Below are positions 1 to 9,732 of a stretch of 64,000 nucleotides of DNA, in pieces; position 1 is the first letter of the stretch; each line of letters starts with the position of its first letter. The notes beneath the pieces are model-generated. The model saw only the letters and a program-made list of their open reading frames with translations. It was not told the DNA's origin and did no database searches. This DNA comes from Prochlorococcus sp. MIT 0603 (lineage in GTDB: Bacteria > Cyanobacteriota > Cyanobacteriia > PCC-6307 > Cyanobiaceae). The DNA is taken from contig NZ_JNAW01000002.1 of the NCBI RefSeq assembly GCF_000760215.1, positions 466,300 to 530,299 of the forward strand, in the 5' to 3' direction. The translations under genes were made by a program, and so were the position numbers.

Positions 1-1026
1 TGCTAATATAAGAGATTCTACAAGAAACTGTAAAAGTATATCCATATCTCTAGCACCAATTGCTTTTCTTAAACCAATTTCTTCTGTTCTTTCACTTACA
101 GAAACAAGCATTATATTCATAATCCCAATACCACCTACCAGCAATGAAATTCCTCCTATAGCCGCCAACATTAATGTTAAGCCTCCTGTTATTGTAGATA
201 CTATTGTTAGGGCATCTTTTTGAGACCTTACAGCAAAGTCATCGTCTTTTAATATGCTATGTCTTTGCCTAAGAAGATTACTTATTTGAAATTTTGCTGC
301 ATTAATGTCCTTTGAACTTTTAGCCTGAATACTTATAAAGCTTAAACTAATCCCATATGTTGGATCTTTGCCTGTTATCTTGTTGACCATAGTCGTTAAA
401 GGTATATATATATTTTTATCCTGATTGCTCCCAAAGACAGCTCCTTTAGGTTCCATTATTCCTATAACATCAAATGATTGATCCTTAATTCTTATTTTTT
501 GACCTAAGGGACTTTTGGTATTAAATAAATCGTTCTTTAACTCTGAACCTATAATTGCTACATTCCTTACACTGCCTTGGTCTTTTTCTGTTATAAACCT
601 TCCATTTGCAATATCAAAACTTCTTACTTTGAGGAAATCTGATGTGACTCCAAGCACAGTAGAACTAAAACTTTTTGATTGATATTGTACTATTTCACTT
701 GATGATATTTGAGGTGCAACCCTTTTAATAGAAGGTACTTGTTCTTTTATAGCAATAGCATCATTTAGGGTTAAATTTCTTGGAAATGCAACACCTCTTC
801 TTCTTGTATTGTTATTACCTGGAACTACAAATAAAACATTAGCACCAAGGTTGCTTAACTGATTAGAAGCAAGCTTTTGAGCACCTTTACCTACACCTAA
901 TAATGTTATCACTGAAGCATTACCTATTACTATTCCTAGCATCGTTAAAGAACTTCTTAGCTTATTAGATTTTAATGTCTTAACAGACATTAAAAATATT
1001 TCTTTTAAAGATACTTTCCCGGACAT
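1..1026 (-). CDS. ABC transporter permease, MacB/FtsX type (3' end cut by window)
   Basis: Membrane subunit of a MacB-like ABC exporter; known relatives move lipids, lipoproteins or peptides, and the substrate here cannot be told. The 342 visible codons run from the ATG at 1026 off the left edge, so only the C-terminal membrane block is missing. Visible: an N-terminal membrane segment at about residues 25-45 with TMLGIVIG, a large extracytoplasmic MacB-core domain (about 60-270), and the conserved loop [17 protein letters not shown] near 300-320 that marks this family. It begins 8 nt after the pyk stop on the same strand and probably shares its transcript. The ATPase partner is not in the window. 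The family call is firm, the function is not. Confidence 0.85.
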   Translation of the reverse strand, partial: MSGKVSLKEIFLMSVKTLKSNKLRSSLTMLGIVIGNASVITLLGVGKGAQKLASNQLSNLGANVLFVVPGNNNTRRRGVAFPRNLTLNDAIAIKEQVPSIKRVAPQISSSEIVQYQSKSFSSTVLGVTSDFLKVRSFDIANGRFITEKDQGSVRNVAIIGSELKNDLFNTKSPLGQKIRIKDQSFDVIGIMEPKGAVFGSNQDKNIYIPLTTMVNKITGKDPTYGISLSFISIQAKSSKDINAAKFQISNLLRQRHSILKDDDFAVRSQKDALTIVSTITGGLTLMLAAIGGISLLVGGIGIMNIMLVSVSERTEEIGLRKAIGARDMDILLQFLVESLILA

Positions 1027-1034
1027 TGATACTT

Positions 1035-2798
1035 CTAATTTATTGAATTGTTTGGTATGCCTTTATATATTATCCCTTGATCTAGATCCAATGTTATGAT
1101 TTCGCCGTTATGAAATTTATTGCAAGCATCATTTACGCTACTTATTATTGCTATTGACTTGTCGTTCTCATCAGAAAACTTTATTGATTCTTGACCTTCA
1201 AAAATAATACCTGAGATATTTACTTGTGAAGTTGGGTTATATTTAACATCCTTAGAAATTACAAGTATCTCTTGAGATTTGATCTCGGATAAATCCTTAA
1301 GTTTTCTTATTAATCTTAATTTGCCACTTACCCTACCTGATCCTGATGAATGACCGTTTGCTACTACATCAGTAACAATTCCAACTTTGATCAAATCTGT
1401 TGAGCCACTTATGCCTGTTAATGTTCCAGCGGTTTCTACTACTAAATCGCCAGGATTCAATATGCCTAGCTCTGTTGCTAGCTTCATTGCATTACTAAAA
1501 GTTTGAGTTGTACTTTTTTGTATTTCCTCAATTAGTAAAGCCGAGACTCCCCATACTAATTGGAGTCGTCTGGCAACACTAACTTCACTTGTAATCGCAA
1601 TAATAGGCGTCGCTGGACGAAATTTACTTACATTGTGAGCCGTTGCTCCACTTTTGGTTAGTGGAAGGATTGCTGCAGCATTAAGCTGCCTTGCAATAGT
1701 ACTTACTGCTGCGCTTATAGCATTTGGGATAGTACTTGGCAGATGACTTTCAAGGGCTCTTTGGGGATAATCTCTCTCGATTCTTCTGGCAATTGTTGCC
1801 ATTGTTCTGACAGCTTCTATTGGATAATCACCAACAGCCGTTTCATTCGAGAGCATTACTGCATCTGTTCCATCAAGTATTGCATTGGCAACATCACTTA
1901 CTTCTGCTCTTGTTGGCCTTGGACATGAGGCCATTGAATCAAGCATTTGCGTTGCTGTAATTATTGGTATGCCAAGGCTGTTAGATTTTTTTATTAGTTC
2001 CTTTTGCAGAAGAGGCACCTCTTCTGCATCCATCTCTACGCCAAGATCTCCTCTTGCGACCATCACACCATCACAAAGCCTAAGTATTGAATCAATTTGA
2101 TCAATTGCTTCGAACTTTTCTATTTTTGCTACTACTGGTGTTGTGAATCCATGATTCCTTATTAACTCTTTTATTTCTTGAATGTCAGATGGATTTCTAA
2201 CAAAGCTTAGAGCAACCCAATCGACGCCATTTGCAAGACCAAATGATAGGTCTACCTTATCTTTTTCTGTTAATGCATTAATAGATAGTTGAACATCAGG
2301 AAAATTTACCCCTTTATTGTTCGAGAGAATGCCGCCTACAACAACAGAACATATTAGTGATTTTTCTTCAGAATCAACTTTATCAACGACCATTTCAACT
2401 CTTCCATCATCTAGTAGAATCCTTTTTCTCTCTCCCACTTCACTTATAAGATTCTTATAAGTGACAGTTGCTATTTCTTGATTGCAATCGATATCTTCTG
2501 AAGTTAATACAAACTTAGCGCCCTTCTTTAAAGTGATTGGCCCTCCTTTAAACCTCCCTAGCCTGATCTTTGGTCCCTGTAAATCTTGCAAGATGCCAAT
2601 ATTGACATTTAAATCATTTGCGACAGATCTTATTGTTCGTATTCGTTGAGCATGCTCTTCATGATCACCATGAGAAAAATTTAATCTAAAGGTTGTAGCT
2701 CCTGCTTTAATAAGCTGAGAGATCATTTCTGAACTTTCTGTTGCAGGACCAATAGTGGCAACAATTTTTGTCCTTCTTTTTAAGTCTATTGTTGTCAT
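1035..2798 (-). CDS. pyk: Pyruvate kinase
   Basis: Converts phosphoenolpyruvate and ADP to pyruvate and ATP in lower glycolysis. The 587-residue product starts with the typical [12 protein letters not shown] block, carries the active-site loop [10 protein letters not shown] with the metal ligands, and the following [10 protein letters not shown] motif. The catalytic core ends near residue 475; about 110 further residues resemble the C-terminal extension of the long bacterial form (Bacillus-type enzymes have the same length). The ATG at 2798 lies 78 nt from the divergent MazG-like gene, so the two probably share a promoter region. The downstream MacB-like permease follows after 8 nt. Confidence 0.97.
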   Translation of the reverse strand: MTTIDLKRRTKIVATIGPATESSEMISQLIKAGATTFRLNFSHGDHEEHAQRIRTIRSVANDLNVNIGILQDLQGPKIRLGRFKGGPITLKKGAKFVLTSEDIDCNQEIATVTYKNLISEVGERKRILLDDGRVEMVVDKVDSEEKSLICSVVVGGILSNNKGVNFPDVQLSINALTEKDKVDLSFGLANGVDWVALSFVRNPSDIQEIKELIRNHGFTTPVVAKIEKFEAIDQIDSILRLCDGVMVARGDLGVEMDAEEVPLLQKELIKKSNSLGIPIITATQMLDSMASCPRPTRAEVSDVANAILDGTDAVMLSNETAVGDYPIEAVRTMATIARRIERDYPQRALESHLPSTIPNAISAAVSTIARQLNAAAILPLTKSGATAHNVSKFRPATPIIAITSEVSVARRLQLVWGVSALLIEEIQKSTTQTFSNAMKLATELGILNPGDLVVETAGTLTGISGSTDLIKVGIVTDVVANGHSSGSGRVSGKLRLIRKLKDLSEIKSQEILVISKDVKYNPTSQVNISGIIFEGQESIKFSDENDKSIAIISSVNDACNKFHNGEIITLDLDQGIIYKGIPNNSIN

Positions 2799-2876
2799 TA
2801 GAATTACCTTCCTCTTTCAGGGAAATGCTTTTTTGGGTTCACTTTGATTACCTCTGAGTCTTTCTTCTTTCTTATC

Positions 2877-3206
2877 ATGGACCTTAATGAGTACCAAGAC
2901 AAATCCAGGGAAACAGCTCGTTATCCTAATCCTGGAAATAATCCTGTTTATCCAACATTAGGATTGGCAGGAGAGGCTGGCGAAGTGGCAGATAAAGTAA
3001 AAAAAGTTTTGAGAGATAAAGACGGAAAATTTGGAATAGAGGAAATAGAAGCAATAAAACTAGAATTAGGAGATGTCCTTTGGTATGTAGCACAGTTGTC
3101 AACTGAATTAGGCTTTGATCTTAACAATGTCGCTCAAACCAATCTAACAAAATTAAAAAGCAGGTTAATAAGAGATAAAATTTCAGGTAGTGGTGATATT
3201 AGATAA
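2877..3206 (+). CDS. MazG-like nucleotide pyrophosphohydrolase
   Basis: Small all-alpha NTP pyrophosphohydrolase-like protein of 109 residues, the single-domain MazG type thought to remove aberrant or excess nucleotides. The helix pair with GLAGEAGEVADKVKK and the later LELGDVLWYVAQL supplies the acidic residues (ExxE and ExxD) that bind magnesium in this family. I chose the ATG at 2877 (MDLNEYQ); an in-frame ATG at 2844 would add eleven hydrophobic residues not expected for the family. It is divergent from pyk and convergent with yggT 20 nt away. Substrate specificity cannot be read from the sequence. Confidence 0.85.
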   Translation: MDLNEYQDKSRETARYPNPGNNPVYPTLGLAGEAGEVADKVKKVLRDKDGKFGIEEIEAIKLELGDVLWYVAQLSTELGFDLNNVAQTNLTKLKSRLIRDKISGSGDIR

Positions 3207-3226
3207 AGACTAATGTTGATATATGA

Positions 3227-3532
3227 TTAACCTATATTACTTATTAAGCTGCTATTTAGAAAAGCAAATCTTAAATTAGTTAAGAGTGATTCAGTAACGT
3301 TTAGAACAATAAACGCTAGTATTGGTGATATATCAAGCCCTCCTATTGCTGGTATTATGCCTCTAAATAAATTCAAGTATGGATCTGTAATAGCGCTTAT
3401 ATTGCTTAGTACTGGGTTGCTCCAGTCTAGATTAGGGAACCATGTAAGTAGTACTCTTAAAATTAGAATGTATGAGTATATTAATATGGTTTGACTGAGT
3501 ACAGCGAAGATATTCGAGATAACAGTTTGCAT
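3227..3532 (-). CDS. YggT family membrane protein
   Basis: Short protein (101 residues) with two hydrophobic segments (about residues 5-30 and 62-85) and the family pattern LRVLLTWFPNLDWSNPVLSNISAITDPYLN around residues 26-55. In plants the YggT homologue CCB3 takes part in attaching haem c(i) to cytochrome b6; bacterial homologues are linked to membrane or division processes. A cyanobacterial role in cytochrome b6f assembly is therefore possible but inferred; a second CCB-type gene sits at about 58.3 kb. It ends 20 nt from the convergent MazG-like gene and lies 20 nt downstream of scpB, so the two may be cotranscribed. Confidence 0.85.
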   Translation of the reverse strand: MQTVISNIFAVLSQTILIYSYILILRVLLTWFPNLDWSNPVLSNISAITDPYLNLFRGIIPAIGGLDISPILAFIVLNVTESLLTNLRFAFLNSSLISNIG

Positions 3533-3552
3533 TTTTAATTTAAAAGCTTATT

Positions 3553-4035
3553 TTAAGCTGCTTTTTTGTTTTCTGGTACTTTTATATCAGGAATTACTGT
3601 AAATGTCTGATGGAACTTTTCAGAAAGGGTTAACCAGAAGGACCTTCCTTCACGTTGTCTTTTTCGTTCTACAAAATTCATAGCAACAAGTTCTTTTATG
3701 TGCTCATATGCTCCAGATCCTCTTAGCTCAACAAGGTCAGATTGTAAGATTCTCTTTTTCAGAGCAATTGTTGCAAGGGTTCTAAGGGAAGCGCCTGAAA
3801 TATCTACTGGAAGAAGATTTTGTACAAGTTCCCCAAGACCTTGTCTTAATTGAAGACCATATTTATTATCCTTTTCCTTTATCTCTAATGCAGTATCTCT
3901 TTGAGAGTACTCAGCCATTAGTGCAAACAAAGCCTGTTCGATAGATTCTTTTGGCTCATTTAATATTTCTGAAATCTCTGTAATAGTTAGAGGCTTCCCT
4001 TTAAGATAAAGAGTAGCCTCAATTGTTGCAGGCAA
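3553..4035 (-). CDS. scpB: Segregation and condensation protein B
   Basis: Winged-helix partner of ScpA in the SMC condensin complex that organises and segregates the chromosome. The 160-residue product begins with the conserved IEATLYLKGKPLTITEISEIL helix-turn-helix region and continues with the second winged-helix domain, including SGASLRTLATIALKKRI and LRGSGAYEHIKELV. No ATG fits the family start; I use the TTG at 4035, which gives the usual N-terminus. The reading frame stays open upstream toward the ilvA end but without a start codon. It is 80 nt downstream of ilvA on the same strand. scpA is not in this window. Confidence 0.9.
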   Translation of the reverse strand: MPATIEATLYLKGKPLTITEISEILNEPKESIEQALFALMAEYSQRDTALEIKEKDNKYGLQLRQGLGELVQNLLPVDISGASLRTLATIALKKRILQSDLVELRGSGAYEHIKELVAMNFVERKRQREGRSFWLTLSEKFHQTFTVIPDIKVPENKKAA

Positions 4036-4115
4036 TGAGATATCTAGTGTTGAGGCAATATCTTTGGTAGAGGCAAGGTTGGTGATAGCTAGCTTAGTAA
4101 CTCTTGTCCTACAAC

Positions 4116-5696
4116 TTAACCTGAATTTTCAATGTTTGCACCTAGAAAAAGTTTGTAGGCAGGATTTGTCGTTTCTTGCCAGTTTTTGTAACCAATGTCT
4201 TTTAGAAACTTCTCCCAATTGTGAAAATCATTTTTCTGAACTAATACACCTACAATTATCCTGCCAATATCAGCACCATGATTCCTATAGTGAAAGATGC
4301 TAATACTCCAATTAGGCCTCATAGCTTCAAGGAATCTCATTAAGGCTCCAGGCCGTTCTGGAAATTCAAATCTATAAAGAAGCTCTTTGTAAGAGTTGGT
4401 CGAGATATTATTTGTTTCTGGCAGTCTTCCTCCTACCATATATCTTAAATGCATTTTTGAGAATTCATCATCAGTTAAATCTATACATTTAAATCCCGAA
4501 TTTCTGATTTTATCTATAAATAATAAACGATCATTTTTATTCTCAACCTCAACTCCTATGAAAATATCGGCCGAATCTTTATTAGACATGCGATAACTAA
4601 ATTCAGTAAGATTTCTATTGCCTATTACCTTGCAAAGAAACTTTAAACTCCCGGCTTTTTCTGGGATTTCTACTGCAATCATCGCTTCTTTTTCTTCTCC
4701 AATAACTGATCTTTCTGCAACAAATCTGAGCCTTTCGAAATTCATATTTGCACCACATGTTACGGCGATTAAATTTTCATTATGGATATTATTTTTGCAG
4801 ATATCTAGCTTTAATCCTGCAATCGCTAATGCTCCAGCAGGTTCAAGAATCGATCTTGTATCTTCATAAAAGTCTTTCATTGCAGCACATATTTCATCTG
4901 TCTTAACCGTGATCATTCGGTCGACATATTTACTAGCTAAATCAAAGGTTATTTCTCCAACTTGTTTTACTGCAACACCATCAGCAAAAAGACCTATTTC
5001 ATTTAGTTGAATTCTTTTCTTGGCTTTTAATGATTGTGTCATTGCACAAGCATCCTCAGGCTCAACACCAATTATTTTGACCTGTGGCCAAAGATTTTTT
5101 ATATAAGTTGCTATTCCTCCTATTAGACCTCCACCACCTACTGCAATATAAATAGCAAATGGAGGACTCTCTATTTGTCTAACGATCTCAACCCCAATTG
5201 TTCCTTGCCCAGCAATTACTTCTGCATCATCAAAAGGATGAATAAATACAAGTTTTTGTTCTTTGCTTAGTCTTATTGCTTCTTGATAGGCCTCATCATA
5301 TGTATCACCATGAAGGATCACTTCAGCATTAAAGGATCGAACGGAGGCGATTTTTACCGGTGGAGTTGTTATTGGCATCACTATCACAGCTCTGCAATTT
5401 AAATAGGATGCACTTAGAGCTACTCCTTGGGCATGATTTCCAGCACTGGATGCAATTACGCCTGTATCACGTTCTTTTTTTGTAAGACGAGACATTCTGT
5501 TGTATGCACCTCGTAACTTAAAGGAAAAGACTGGTTGCAAATCTTCTCTCTTAAACCAAATACTGTTTTCAAACCTTTTACTTAGCTTTTTCGCTTTGTC
5601 TAGGGGGGTTTCTATGGCTACGTCATAAACGTTAGCTGTAAGGATTTTTTGTAGAATGTCCTCCATAGTTATCGATTCTTGCAGTTTTTGTGACAA
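4116..5696 (-). CDS. ilvA: Threonine ammonia-lyase, biosynthetic
   Basis: PLP enzyme that deaminates threonine to 2-oxobutyrate, the committed step to isoleucine. The catalytic domain spans about residues 15-330, with the PLP-lysine motif FSFKLRGAY and the phosphate-binding loop VGGGGLIGG. Two ACT-like regulatory domains follow (about 335-420 and 425-515), the arrangement found in the isoleucine-inhibited biosynthetic form, so allosteric feedback by isoleucine and valine is expected. Full length at 526 residues. The ATG at 5696 or the in-frame ATG ten codons later (MEDILQ) could be the start. Divergent from dxs across 88 nt. Confidence 0.96.
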   Translation of the reverse strand: MSQKLQESITMEDILQKILTANVYDVAIETPLDKAKKLSKRFENSIWFKREDLQPVFSFKLRGAYNRMSRLTKKERDTGVIASSAGNHAQGVALSASYLNCRAVIVMPITTPPVKIASVRSFNAEVILHGDTYDEAYQEAIRLSKEQKLVFIHPFDDAEVIAGQGTIGVEIVRQIESPPFAIYIAVGGGGLIGGIATYIKNLWPQVKIIGVEPEDACAMTQSLKAKKRIQLNEIGLFADGVAVKQVGEITFDLASKYVDRMITVKTDEICAAMKDFYEDTRSILEPAGALAIAGLKLDICKNNIHNENLIAVTCGANMNFERLRFVAERSVIGEEKEAMIAVEIPEKAGSLKFLCKVIGNRNLTEFSYRMSNKDSADIFIGVEVENKNDRLLFIDKIRNSGFKCIDLTDDEFSKMHLRYMVGGRLPETNNISTNSYKELLYRFEFPERPGALMRFLEAMRPNWSISIFHYRNHGADIGRIIVGVLVQKNDFHNWEKFLKDIGYKNWQETTNPAYKLFLGANIENSG

Positions 5697-5784
5697 AAGT
5701 TTTGTAATTCCATTTTCGATTAGGTAATAATTTCTTCGAAATGGAGAGAAACACCGTAGATTGTTATAAATAACTCTTACGGTT

Positions 5785-7716
5785 ATGCGTCTGAGCGAAG
5801 TTAGCCATCCTAACCAATTACATGGTTTGACAACAGCTCAACTTGAAGACATTGCTTGCCAAATTAGGGAAAGGCATCTTCAGGTTGTTTCAACAAGTGG
5901 TGGACATTTAGGCCCAGGGCTTGGTGTTGTTGAATTAACTCTTGCTCTCTATCAGACATTAGATCTTGATGTCGACAAGGTTTGTTGGGATGTAGGTCAT
6001 CAGGCATATCCTCATAAATTAATTACAGGACGTTATTCAGATTTTGATTCATTAAGGCAACAAAATGGCGTGGCCGGTTATTTAAAACAGACAGAGAGTT
6101 CCTTTGACCATTTTGGAGCAGGGCATGCAAGCACTTCAATTTCAGCAGCTCTTGGAATGGCATTAGCAAGAGATCGACAAGGTAAGGACTTTAAATGTGT
6201 TGCAGTTATTGGAGATGGTGCTCTTACTGGAGGAATGGCTTTAGAGGCAATTAATCATGCTGGACATTTGCCCAATACGCCCTTTTTAGTAGTGCTTAAT
6301 GATAATGACATGTCTATTTCTCCCCCAGTAGGGGCTCTATCTACGCATTTAAATCGTATGAGACATAGTGCTCCTATTCAGTTTATTTCAGATAGCGTTA
6401 AAGAAGGAGTACAAAACATCCCATTCTTAGGTAAGGAGATACCCCAAGAGATTAAGTCATTAACTGGAAGTGTAAAAAGGCTTGCTGTACCAAAAGTTGG
6501 GGCTGTTTTTGAAGAATTAGGTTTTACCTATATGGGCCCTATTGATGGTCATGATATTTCTCAAATGACCAGAACATTTCAAGCAGCTCATAGAATTGGT
6601 GGACCAGTTCTAGTACATGTCGCCACTACTAAAGGGAAAGGCTATCCATATGCAGAAGCAGATCAAGTTGGTTATCACGCACAATCTGCATTTGATTTAA
6701 CTACAGGTAAATCCATCCCATCGAAGACCCCCAAGCCGCCTAGTTATAGCAAGGTGTTTGGTCAGACATTAGTCAAAATCTGTGAGCAAAACAGTAATGT
6801 TATGGGTATCACTGCAGCTATGGCTACAGGCACAGGTTTGGATCTCCTTCAAAAAGCTATACCTGAACAATATGTTGATGTTGGCATTGCTGAGCAGCAT
6901 GCAGTTACACTTGCGGCAGGTATGGCTTGTGAAGGATTAAAGCCAGTATGTGCTATTTATAGTACTTTTCTACAACGAGCATTCGATCAATTAATCCATG
7001 ATGTAGGGATACAAAATTTACCTGTGACCTTTGTCCTTGATAGGGCTGGGATAGTAGGGGCTGATGGCCCTACGCATCAAGGTCAATATGACATAAGTTA
7101 TTTCAGGTCTATACCTAATTTCACCGTTATGGCCCCAAAGGATGAAGCAGAACTGCAGAGAATGCTAGTAACTTGTCTAGACCACGATGGCCCAACTGCT
7201 TTACGGATCCCTAGAGGTCCTGGAGAGGGTGTGACTCTTATGGAGGAAGGATGGGATCCTTTGAAAATAGGTAGAGGTGAAATCCTTGAAGAAGGCGATG
7301 ATTTATTAATACTTGCTTATGGAGCAATGGTTGCTCCTGCAGTCAAAACGTCATTGATTTTAAAAAATGCTGGTGTTTCATCGACTGTTATAAATGCCAG
7401 GTTTTTAAGACCTTTAGATCAAGCCTTAATTCACCCATTAGCTAGAAGAATAGGAAAGGTTGTAACAATGGAAGAAGGTACTTTGCTTGGTGGTTTTGGT
7501 TCCGCCATTGTTGAATCATTTGCAGACCAAGATTTACATGTATCTACATTGAGGATTGGCATCCCGGATAAGCTTGTTCATCATGCGAGCCCTCAACAAA
7601 GTAAGGAAGACTTAGGATTAACTCCAGATCAGATGAGTAAAACTATTAGAAAACGTTTTGGTTGGGATAATTCAGATTCGCTATTTATTAGTAATTCAAG
7701 CTCTAAATCAATATAA
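5785..7716 (+). CDS. dxs: 1-deoxy-D-xylulose-5-phosphate synthase
   Basis: Thiamine-diphosphate enzyme joining pyruvate and glyceraldehyde 3-phosphate, the entry step of the MEP isoprenoid pathway that feeds carotenoids, phytol and quinones. At 643 residues it is full length. The ThDP/Mg site GDGALTGG is at about residues 143-150, GGHLGPGLG near 39-47 and the [11 protein letters not shown] block near 68-78; the pyrimidine domain has [14 protein letters not shown] around 370, and the C-terminal transketolase domain is complete. The ATG at 5785 gives the canonical N-terminus. A 19-bp perfect hairpin begins 8 nt after the stop codon. Confidence 0.97.
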   Translation: MRLSEVSHPNQLHGLTTAQLEDIACQIRERHLQVVSTSGGHLGPGLGVVELTLALYQTLDLDVDKVCWDVGHQAYPHKLITGRYSDFDSLRQQNGVAGYLKQTESSFDHFGAGHASTSISAALGMALARDRQGKDFKCVAVIGDGALTGGMALEAINHAGHLPNTPFLVVLNDNDMSISPPVGALSTHLNRMRHSAPIQFISDSVKEGVQNIPFLGKEIPQEIKSLTGSVKRLAVPKVGAVFEELGFTYMGPIDGHDISQMTRTFQAAHRIGGPVLVHVATTKGKGYPYAEADQVGYHAQSAFDLTTGKSIPSKTPKPPSYSKVFGQTLVKICEQNSNVMGITAAMATGTGLDLLQKAIPEQYVDVGIAEQHAVTLAAGMACEGLKPVCAIYSTFLQRAFDQLIHDVGIQNLPVTFVLDRAGIVGADGPTHQGQYDISYFRSIPNFTVMAPKDEAELQRMLVTCLDHDGPTALRIPRGPGEGVTLMEEGWDPLKIGRGEILEEGDDLLILAYGAMVAPAVKTSLILKNAGVSSTVINARFLRPLDQALIHPLARRIGKVVTMEEGTLLGGFGSAIVESFADQDLHVSTLRIGIPDKLVHHASPQQSKEDLGLTPDQMSKTIRKRFGWDNSDSLFISNSSSKSI

Positions 7717-7723
7717 ATAAATC

Positions 7724-7765
7724 CTATTAATATAACTAATTACTCATAATTAGTTATATTAATAG
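7724..7765. terminator. 19-bp perfect hairpin between dxs and psaK, probable bidirectional terminator
   Basis: Arms 7724-7742 (CTATTAATATAACTAATTA) and 7747-7765 are exact reverse complements separated by the 4-nt loop CTCA. It starts 8 nt after the dxs stop and lies between dxs and the convergent psaK. The stem is almost all A and T and no strong U run follows, so intrinsic termination is plausible rather than certain; such a stem may equally protect the 3' end of the mRNA. Confidence 0.6.
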
Positions 7766-7776
7766 AAATAGATATC

Positions 7777-7801
7777 TTAGTATAAGTACTTTATATACTA
7801 A
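7777..7801. terminator. Second hairpin before psaK 3' end
   Basis: TTAGTATA (7777-7784) and TATACTAA (7794-7801) form an 8-bp stem with a 9-nt loop. It sits just downstream of the larger dxs hairpin and about 80 nt past the psaK stop on the minus strand. It could add to termination from either side; the stem is weak and short, so support is modest. Confidence 0.3.
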
Positions 7802-7881
7802 CTAAATCTACTAAGTTATTTGCTCAATAACTACGGCTAAAATATTTTTTTATTTTATTGAATAATCCTAATACTCTTTGA

Positions 7882-8142
7882 TTAAAGAACACCTCTTGCT
7901 GCTAAACCTAAAATTGAACCAATTCCAAGAATGTGACCTAAGCAATTAGCTGCAACAACAGATGCATGACTCATTCCGCCAAAGAATTTAGAGTTGGGTA
8001 TTTCAAACCCTTCGTTTGGCTTTGCAATGTTAGCTCTAGCTATGGCATAAGCAAGAACATTGCACAAAATCATTACTACAGCACACTTGGGTGACCAATG
8101 AAATGTAACTGGAGCAGCAGAAGCCAATAGCGTTGTAATCAT
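7882..8142 (-). CDS. psaK: Photosystem I subunit PsaK
   Basis: Small peripheral subunit of photosystem I that sits at the edge of the complex and binds a few chlorophylls. The 86-residue product has two membrane spans: an N-terminal one (ASAAPVTFHWSPKCAVVMILCNVLAYAI) and a C-terminal one rich in small residues (GGMSHASVVAANCLGHILGIG), the pattern typical of PsaK. I start at the ATG at 8142, which gives the usual length; the frame stays open upstream into the neighbouring gene, and an AAGGAG lies about 35 nt upstream of this ATG, too far to decide the start. It is the last gene of a minus-strand run with two DUF genes and peroxiredoxin Q. Confidence 0.88.
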   Translation of the reverse strand: MITTLLASAAPVTFHWSPKCAVVMILCNVLAYAIARANIAKPNEGFEIPNSKFFGGMSHASVVAANCLGHILGIGSILGLAARGVL

Positions 8143-8218
8143 TAACACATTAGATGCGACTTTATTATTCTCCTTGATAAAGCACATTTGACCACAATAA
8201 TTGCTCACCTCGTAAAAG

Positions 8219-8539
8219 TTATTCACTTGTTTTCTTAAGCAATCCAAGGAAACCGAAAACTACTAAGGCGTCACTAACTGCTAAAAATGCTTCTGCTGAC
8301 CCATGTAAAGGATCTATATCAGTTAGCTCTAGGCCATATTTCACTTGTGCAAATATTGAAAAAGCTATTGTCACGCCAACAAAAATTAGAGTAAATCTAA
8401 ATCCCAATAAAGCAATTTTTGGAATAGAGCTAGCTTTTTGGGCCCAATATAGAAAAATCAGGTAAGGGAAGAGCGATATAACAAATAATGGTCCTGGGTC
8501 TAGTGTCCCTAGGAGTAAGAAAAAATCCTTCATTGTCAT
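8219..8539 (-). CDS. DUF3593 family membrane protein
   Basis: Protein of 106 residues with three hydrophobic segments, beginning MTMKDFFLLLGTLDPGPLFVISL. It resembles the DUF3593 family, known from cyanobacteria and plant plastids and of unknown function. The start at 8539 overlaps the stop of the upstream DUF2499 gene as ATGA (8536-8539), so the two are translationally coupled. Longer in-frame starts (8596) would intrude into the upstream gene and lack family similarity. psaK follows 76 nt downstream, suggesting a thylakoid role, which is inference from context only. Confidence 0.8.
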   Translation of the reverse strand: MTMKDFFLLLGTLDPGPLFVISLFPYLIFLYWAQKASSIPKIALLGFRFTLIFVGVTIAFSIFAQVKYGLELTDIDPLHGSAEAFLAVSDALVVFGFLGLLKKTSE

Positions 8540-8844
8540 TCTATAGCTTCCCTTTCTATTGAAACGATTTTCCAGGCGGCTATTGCTAAGCAACAATTAC
8601 CTATAAAAGTAAGAAGAGCTTGTATGTATACCAGTCCATATAAAGTTGTTGAATTATCATATACATGCCATGTTATTGCTGCCATGGCACTTGCCAGATT
8701 AGGAAGCATTGCAAAAGCTAACCAAATAAGATTCCTATAAATCTTTTCTCGTGCGGAAATTTGAGCAATTAAAATTATAGCCAATATCCATTCTATAAGA
8801 GTAAGGATATGTATAAACCATGTAGGGGTTGAAAGAGAATGCAC
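8536..8844 (-). CDS. DUF2499 family membrane protein
   Basis: Protein of 102 residues with three predicted membrane segments (about residues 10-28, 35-58 and 70-92). The start MHSLSTPTWFIHILTLIEWILA and the central tryptophan- and histidine-containing AAITWHVYDN resemble DUF2499, a family of unknown function shared by cyanobacteria and plants. It overlaps the DUF3593 gene by 4 nt and follows the peroxiredoxin Q gene after only 3 nt, so a single operon prxQ-DUF2499-DUF3593-psaK is likely. The tight coupling suggests that the two DUF proteins form one membrane complex. Confidence 0.8.
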   Translation of the reverse strand: MHSLSTPTWFIHILTLIEWILAIILIAQISAREKIYRNLIWLAFAMLPNLASAMAAITWHVYDNSTTLYGLVYIQALLTFIGNCCLAIAAWKIVSIEREAIE

Positions 8845-8847
8845 TGA

Positions 8848-9399
8848 TTAAATTTCTCTTTGCTTTAGTAGTTCATTCAATACTTCTTTTGGATGTTTGC
8901 TTGCATTTACATTTTGCCAACTATATTTGATTATTCCATTTGGATCTATTAAAAAAGTATTTCTTTTAGAATAAGAATCTTGCCATGAGGAATATTTCTT
9001 ACTTACTATGCCATCTGTGTCTGATAGTAGCGTTAGATGAAGATTCTGATCATCACAGAAGCTTATGTGACTTTCCATTGAATTGTTACTGATCCCTACT
9101 ATCAAGGCATTCTGGTTGTCAAATTTATTACTTAATTCCTCAAATTTTTTGGCTTCTATAGTACAACCTGGAGTTGAATCTTGTGGGTAGAAGTATAATA
9201 CTATCCATTTGCCTTTAAAATCTGTTAATGACCAATTGAATTTACCCTTATCTATATTATTGTAGCCTTGTAAATTAAAAACTGGTGCTACCTTATTTAT
9301 ATTTAGAATATCTTGGGTAGAAGCCAACATAGCTTGAGGGGTAAGTACTAGTATTATGGCTATTATTGTTACTATAAATCTTTGCAATATATATATCAT
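8848..9399 (-). CDS. bcp: Peroxiredoxin Q / BCP-type, exported
   Basis: Thiol peroxidase that reduces hydroperoxides. Residues 1-26 form a signal sequence (hydrophobic core followed by MLAS), so the enzyme probably acts in the thylakoid lumen or periplasm. The peroxidatic site is PGCT with Cys79 in FYPQDSTPGCT. In classical peroxiredoxin Q a resolving cysteine lies five residues later; here that position is alanine (IEAKKF), and the only other mature cysteine is Cys115 in SFCDDQ, so the resolving cysteine is either there or supplied by a partner. It heads a tight cluster with DUF2499, DUF3593 and psaK. Confidence 0.88.
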   Translation of the reverse strand: MIYILQRFIVTIIAIILVLTPQAMLASTQDILNINKVAPVFNLQGYNNIDKGKFNWSLTDFKGKWIVLYFYPQDSTPGCTIEAKKFEELSNKFDNQNALIVGISNNSMESHISFCDDQNLHLTLLSDTDGIVSKKYSSWQDSYSKRNTFLIDPNGIIKYSWQNVNASKHPKEVLNELLKQREI

Positions 9400-9439
9400 T
9401 CTTAAATAAGCTTTAAATTAATAAATAGATATTTACTAA

Positions 9440-9676
9440 TTATAGCTTATTTAAATCTATTCCTTGCGACTTAGCATAAGAATCTAAGCCTTTCTTTTGG
9501 ATAGATTTTAAAGTGCGAGTGGATATACGAAGATTTAACCATTTTTTGCCCTCTTCCCACCAGAGGCGTCGTTTCTGAAGATTTGCCTGTTGTAATTTTT
9601 TGGTACGTATGTGGGAGTGGCTAACGGCCATGCCATTATTAGCTTTTGTTCCAGATAGTTCGCAGACTCTAGACAT
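9440..9676 (-). CDS. rpmB: 50S ribosomal protein L28
   Basis: Large-subunit ribosomal protein near the E site and L1 stalk. The 78-residue sequence begins [27 protein letters not shown] and has the [24 protein letters not shown] core expected of cyanobacterial L28. The N-terminal cysteine of the zinc-binding form is partly present (one Cys), consistent with a non-zinc variant. It lies between htpG (56 nt upstream) and the peroxiredoxin gene (40 nt downstream), all on the minus strand. Confidence 0.96.
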   Translation of the reverse strand: MSRVCELSGTKANNGMAVSHSHIRTKKLQQANLQKRRLWWEEGKKWLNLRISTRTLKSIQKKGLDSYAKSQGIDLNKL

Positions 9677-9732
9677 TGCTGGGTTTTATAAATCTAAAGT
9701 GGATTATCTTAATAATATCAAACTGTGTTTCT

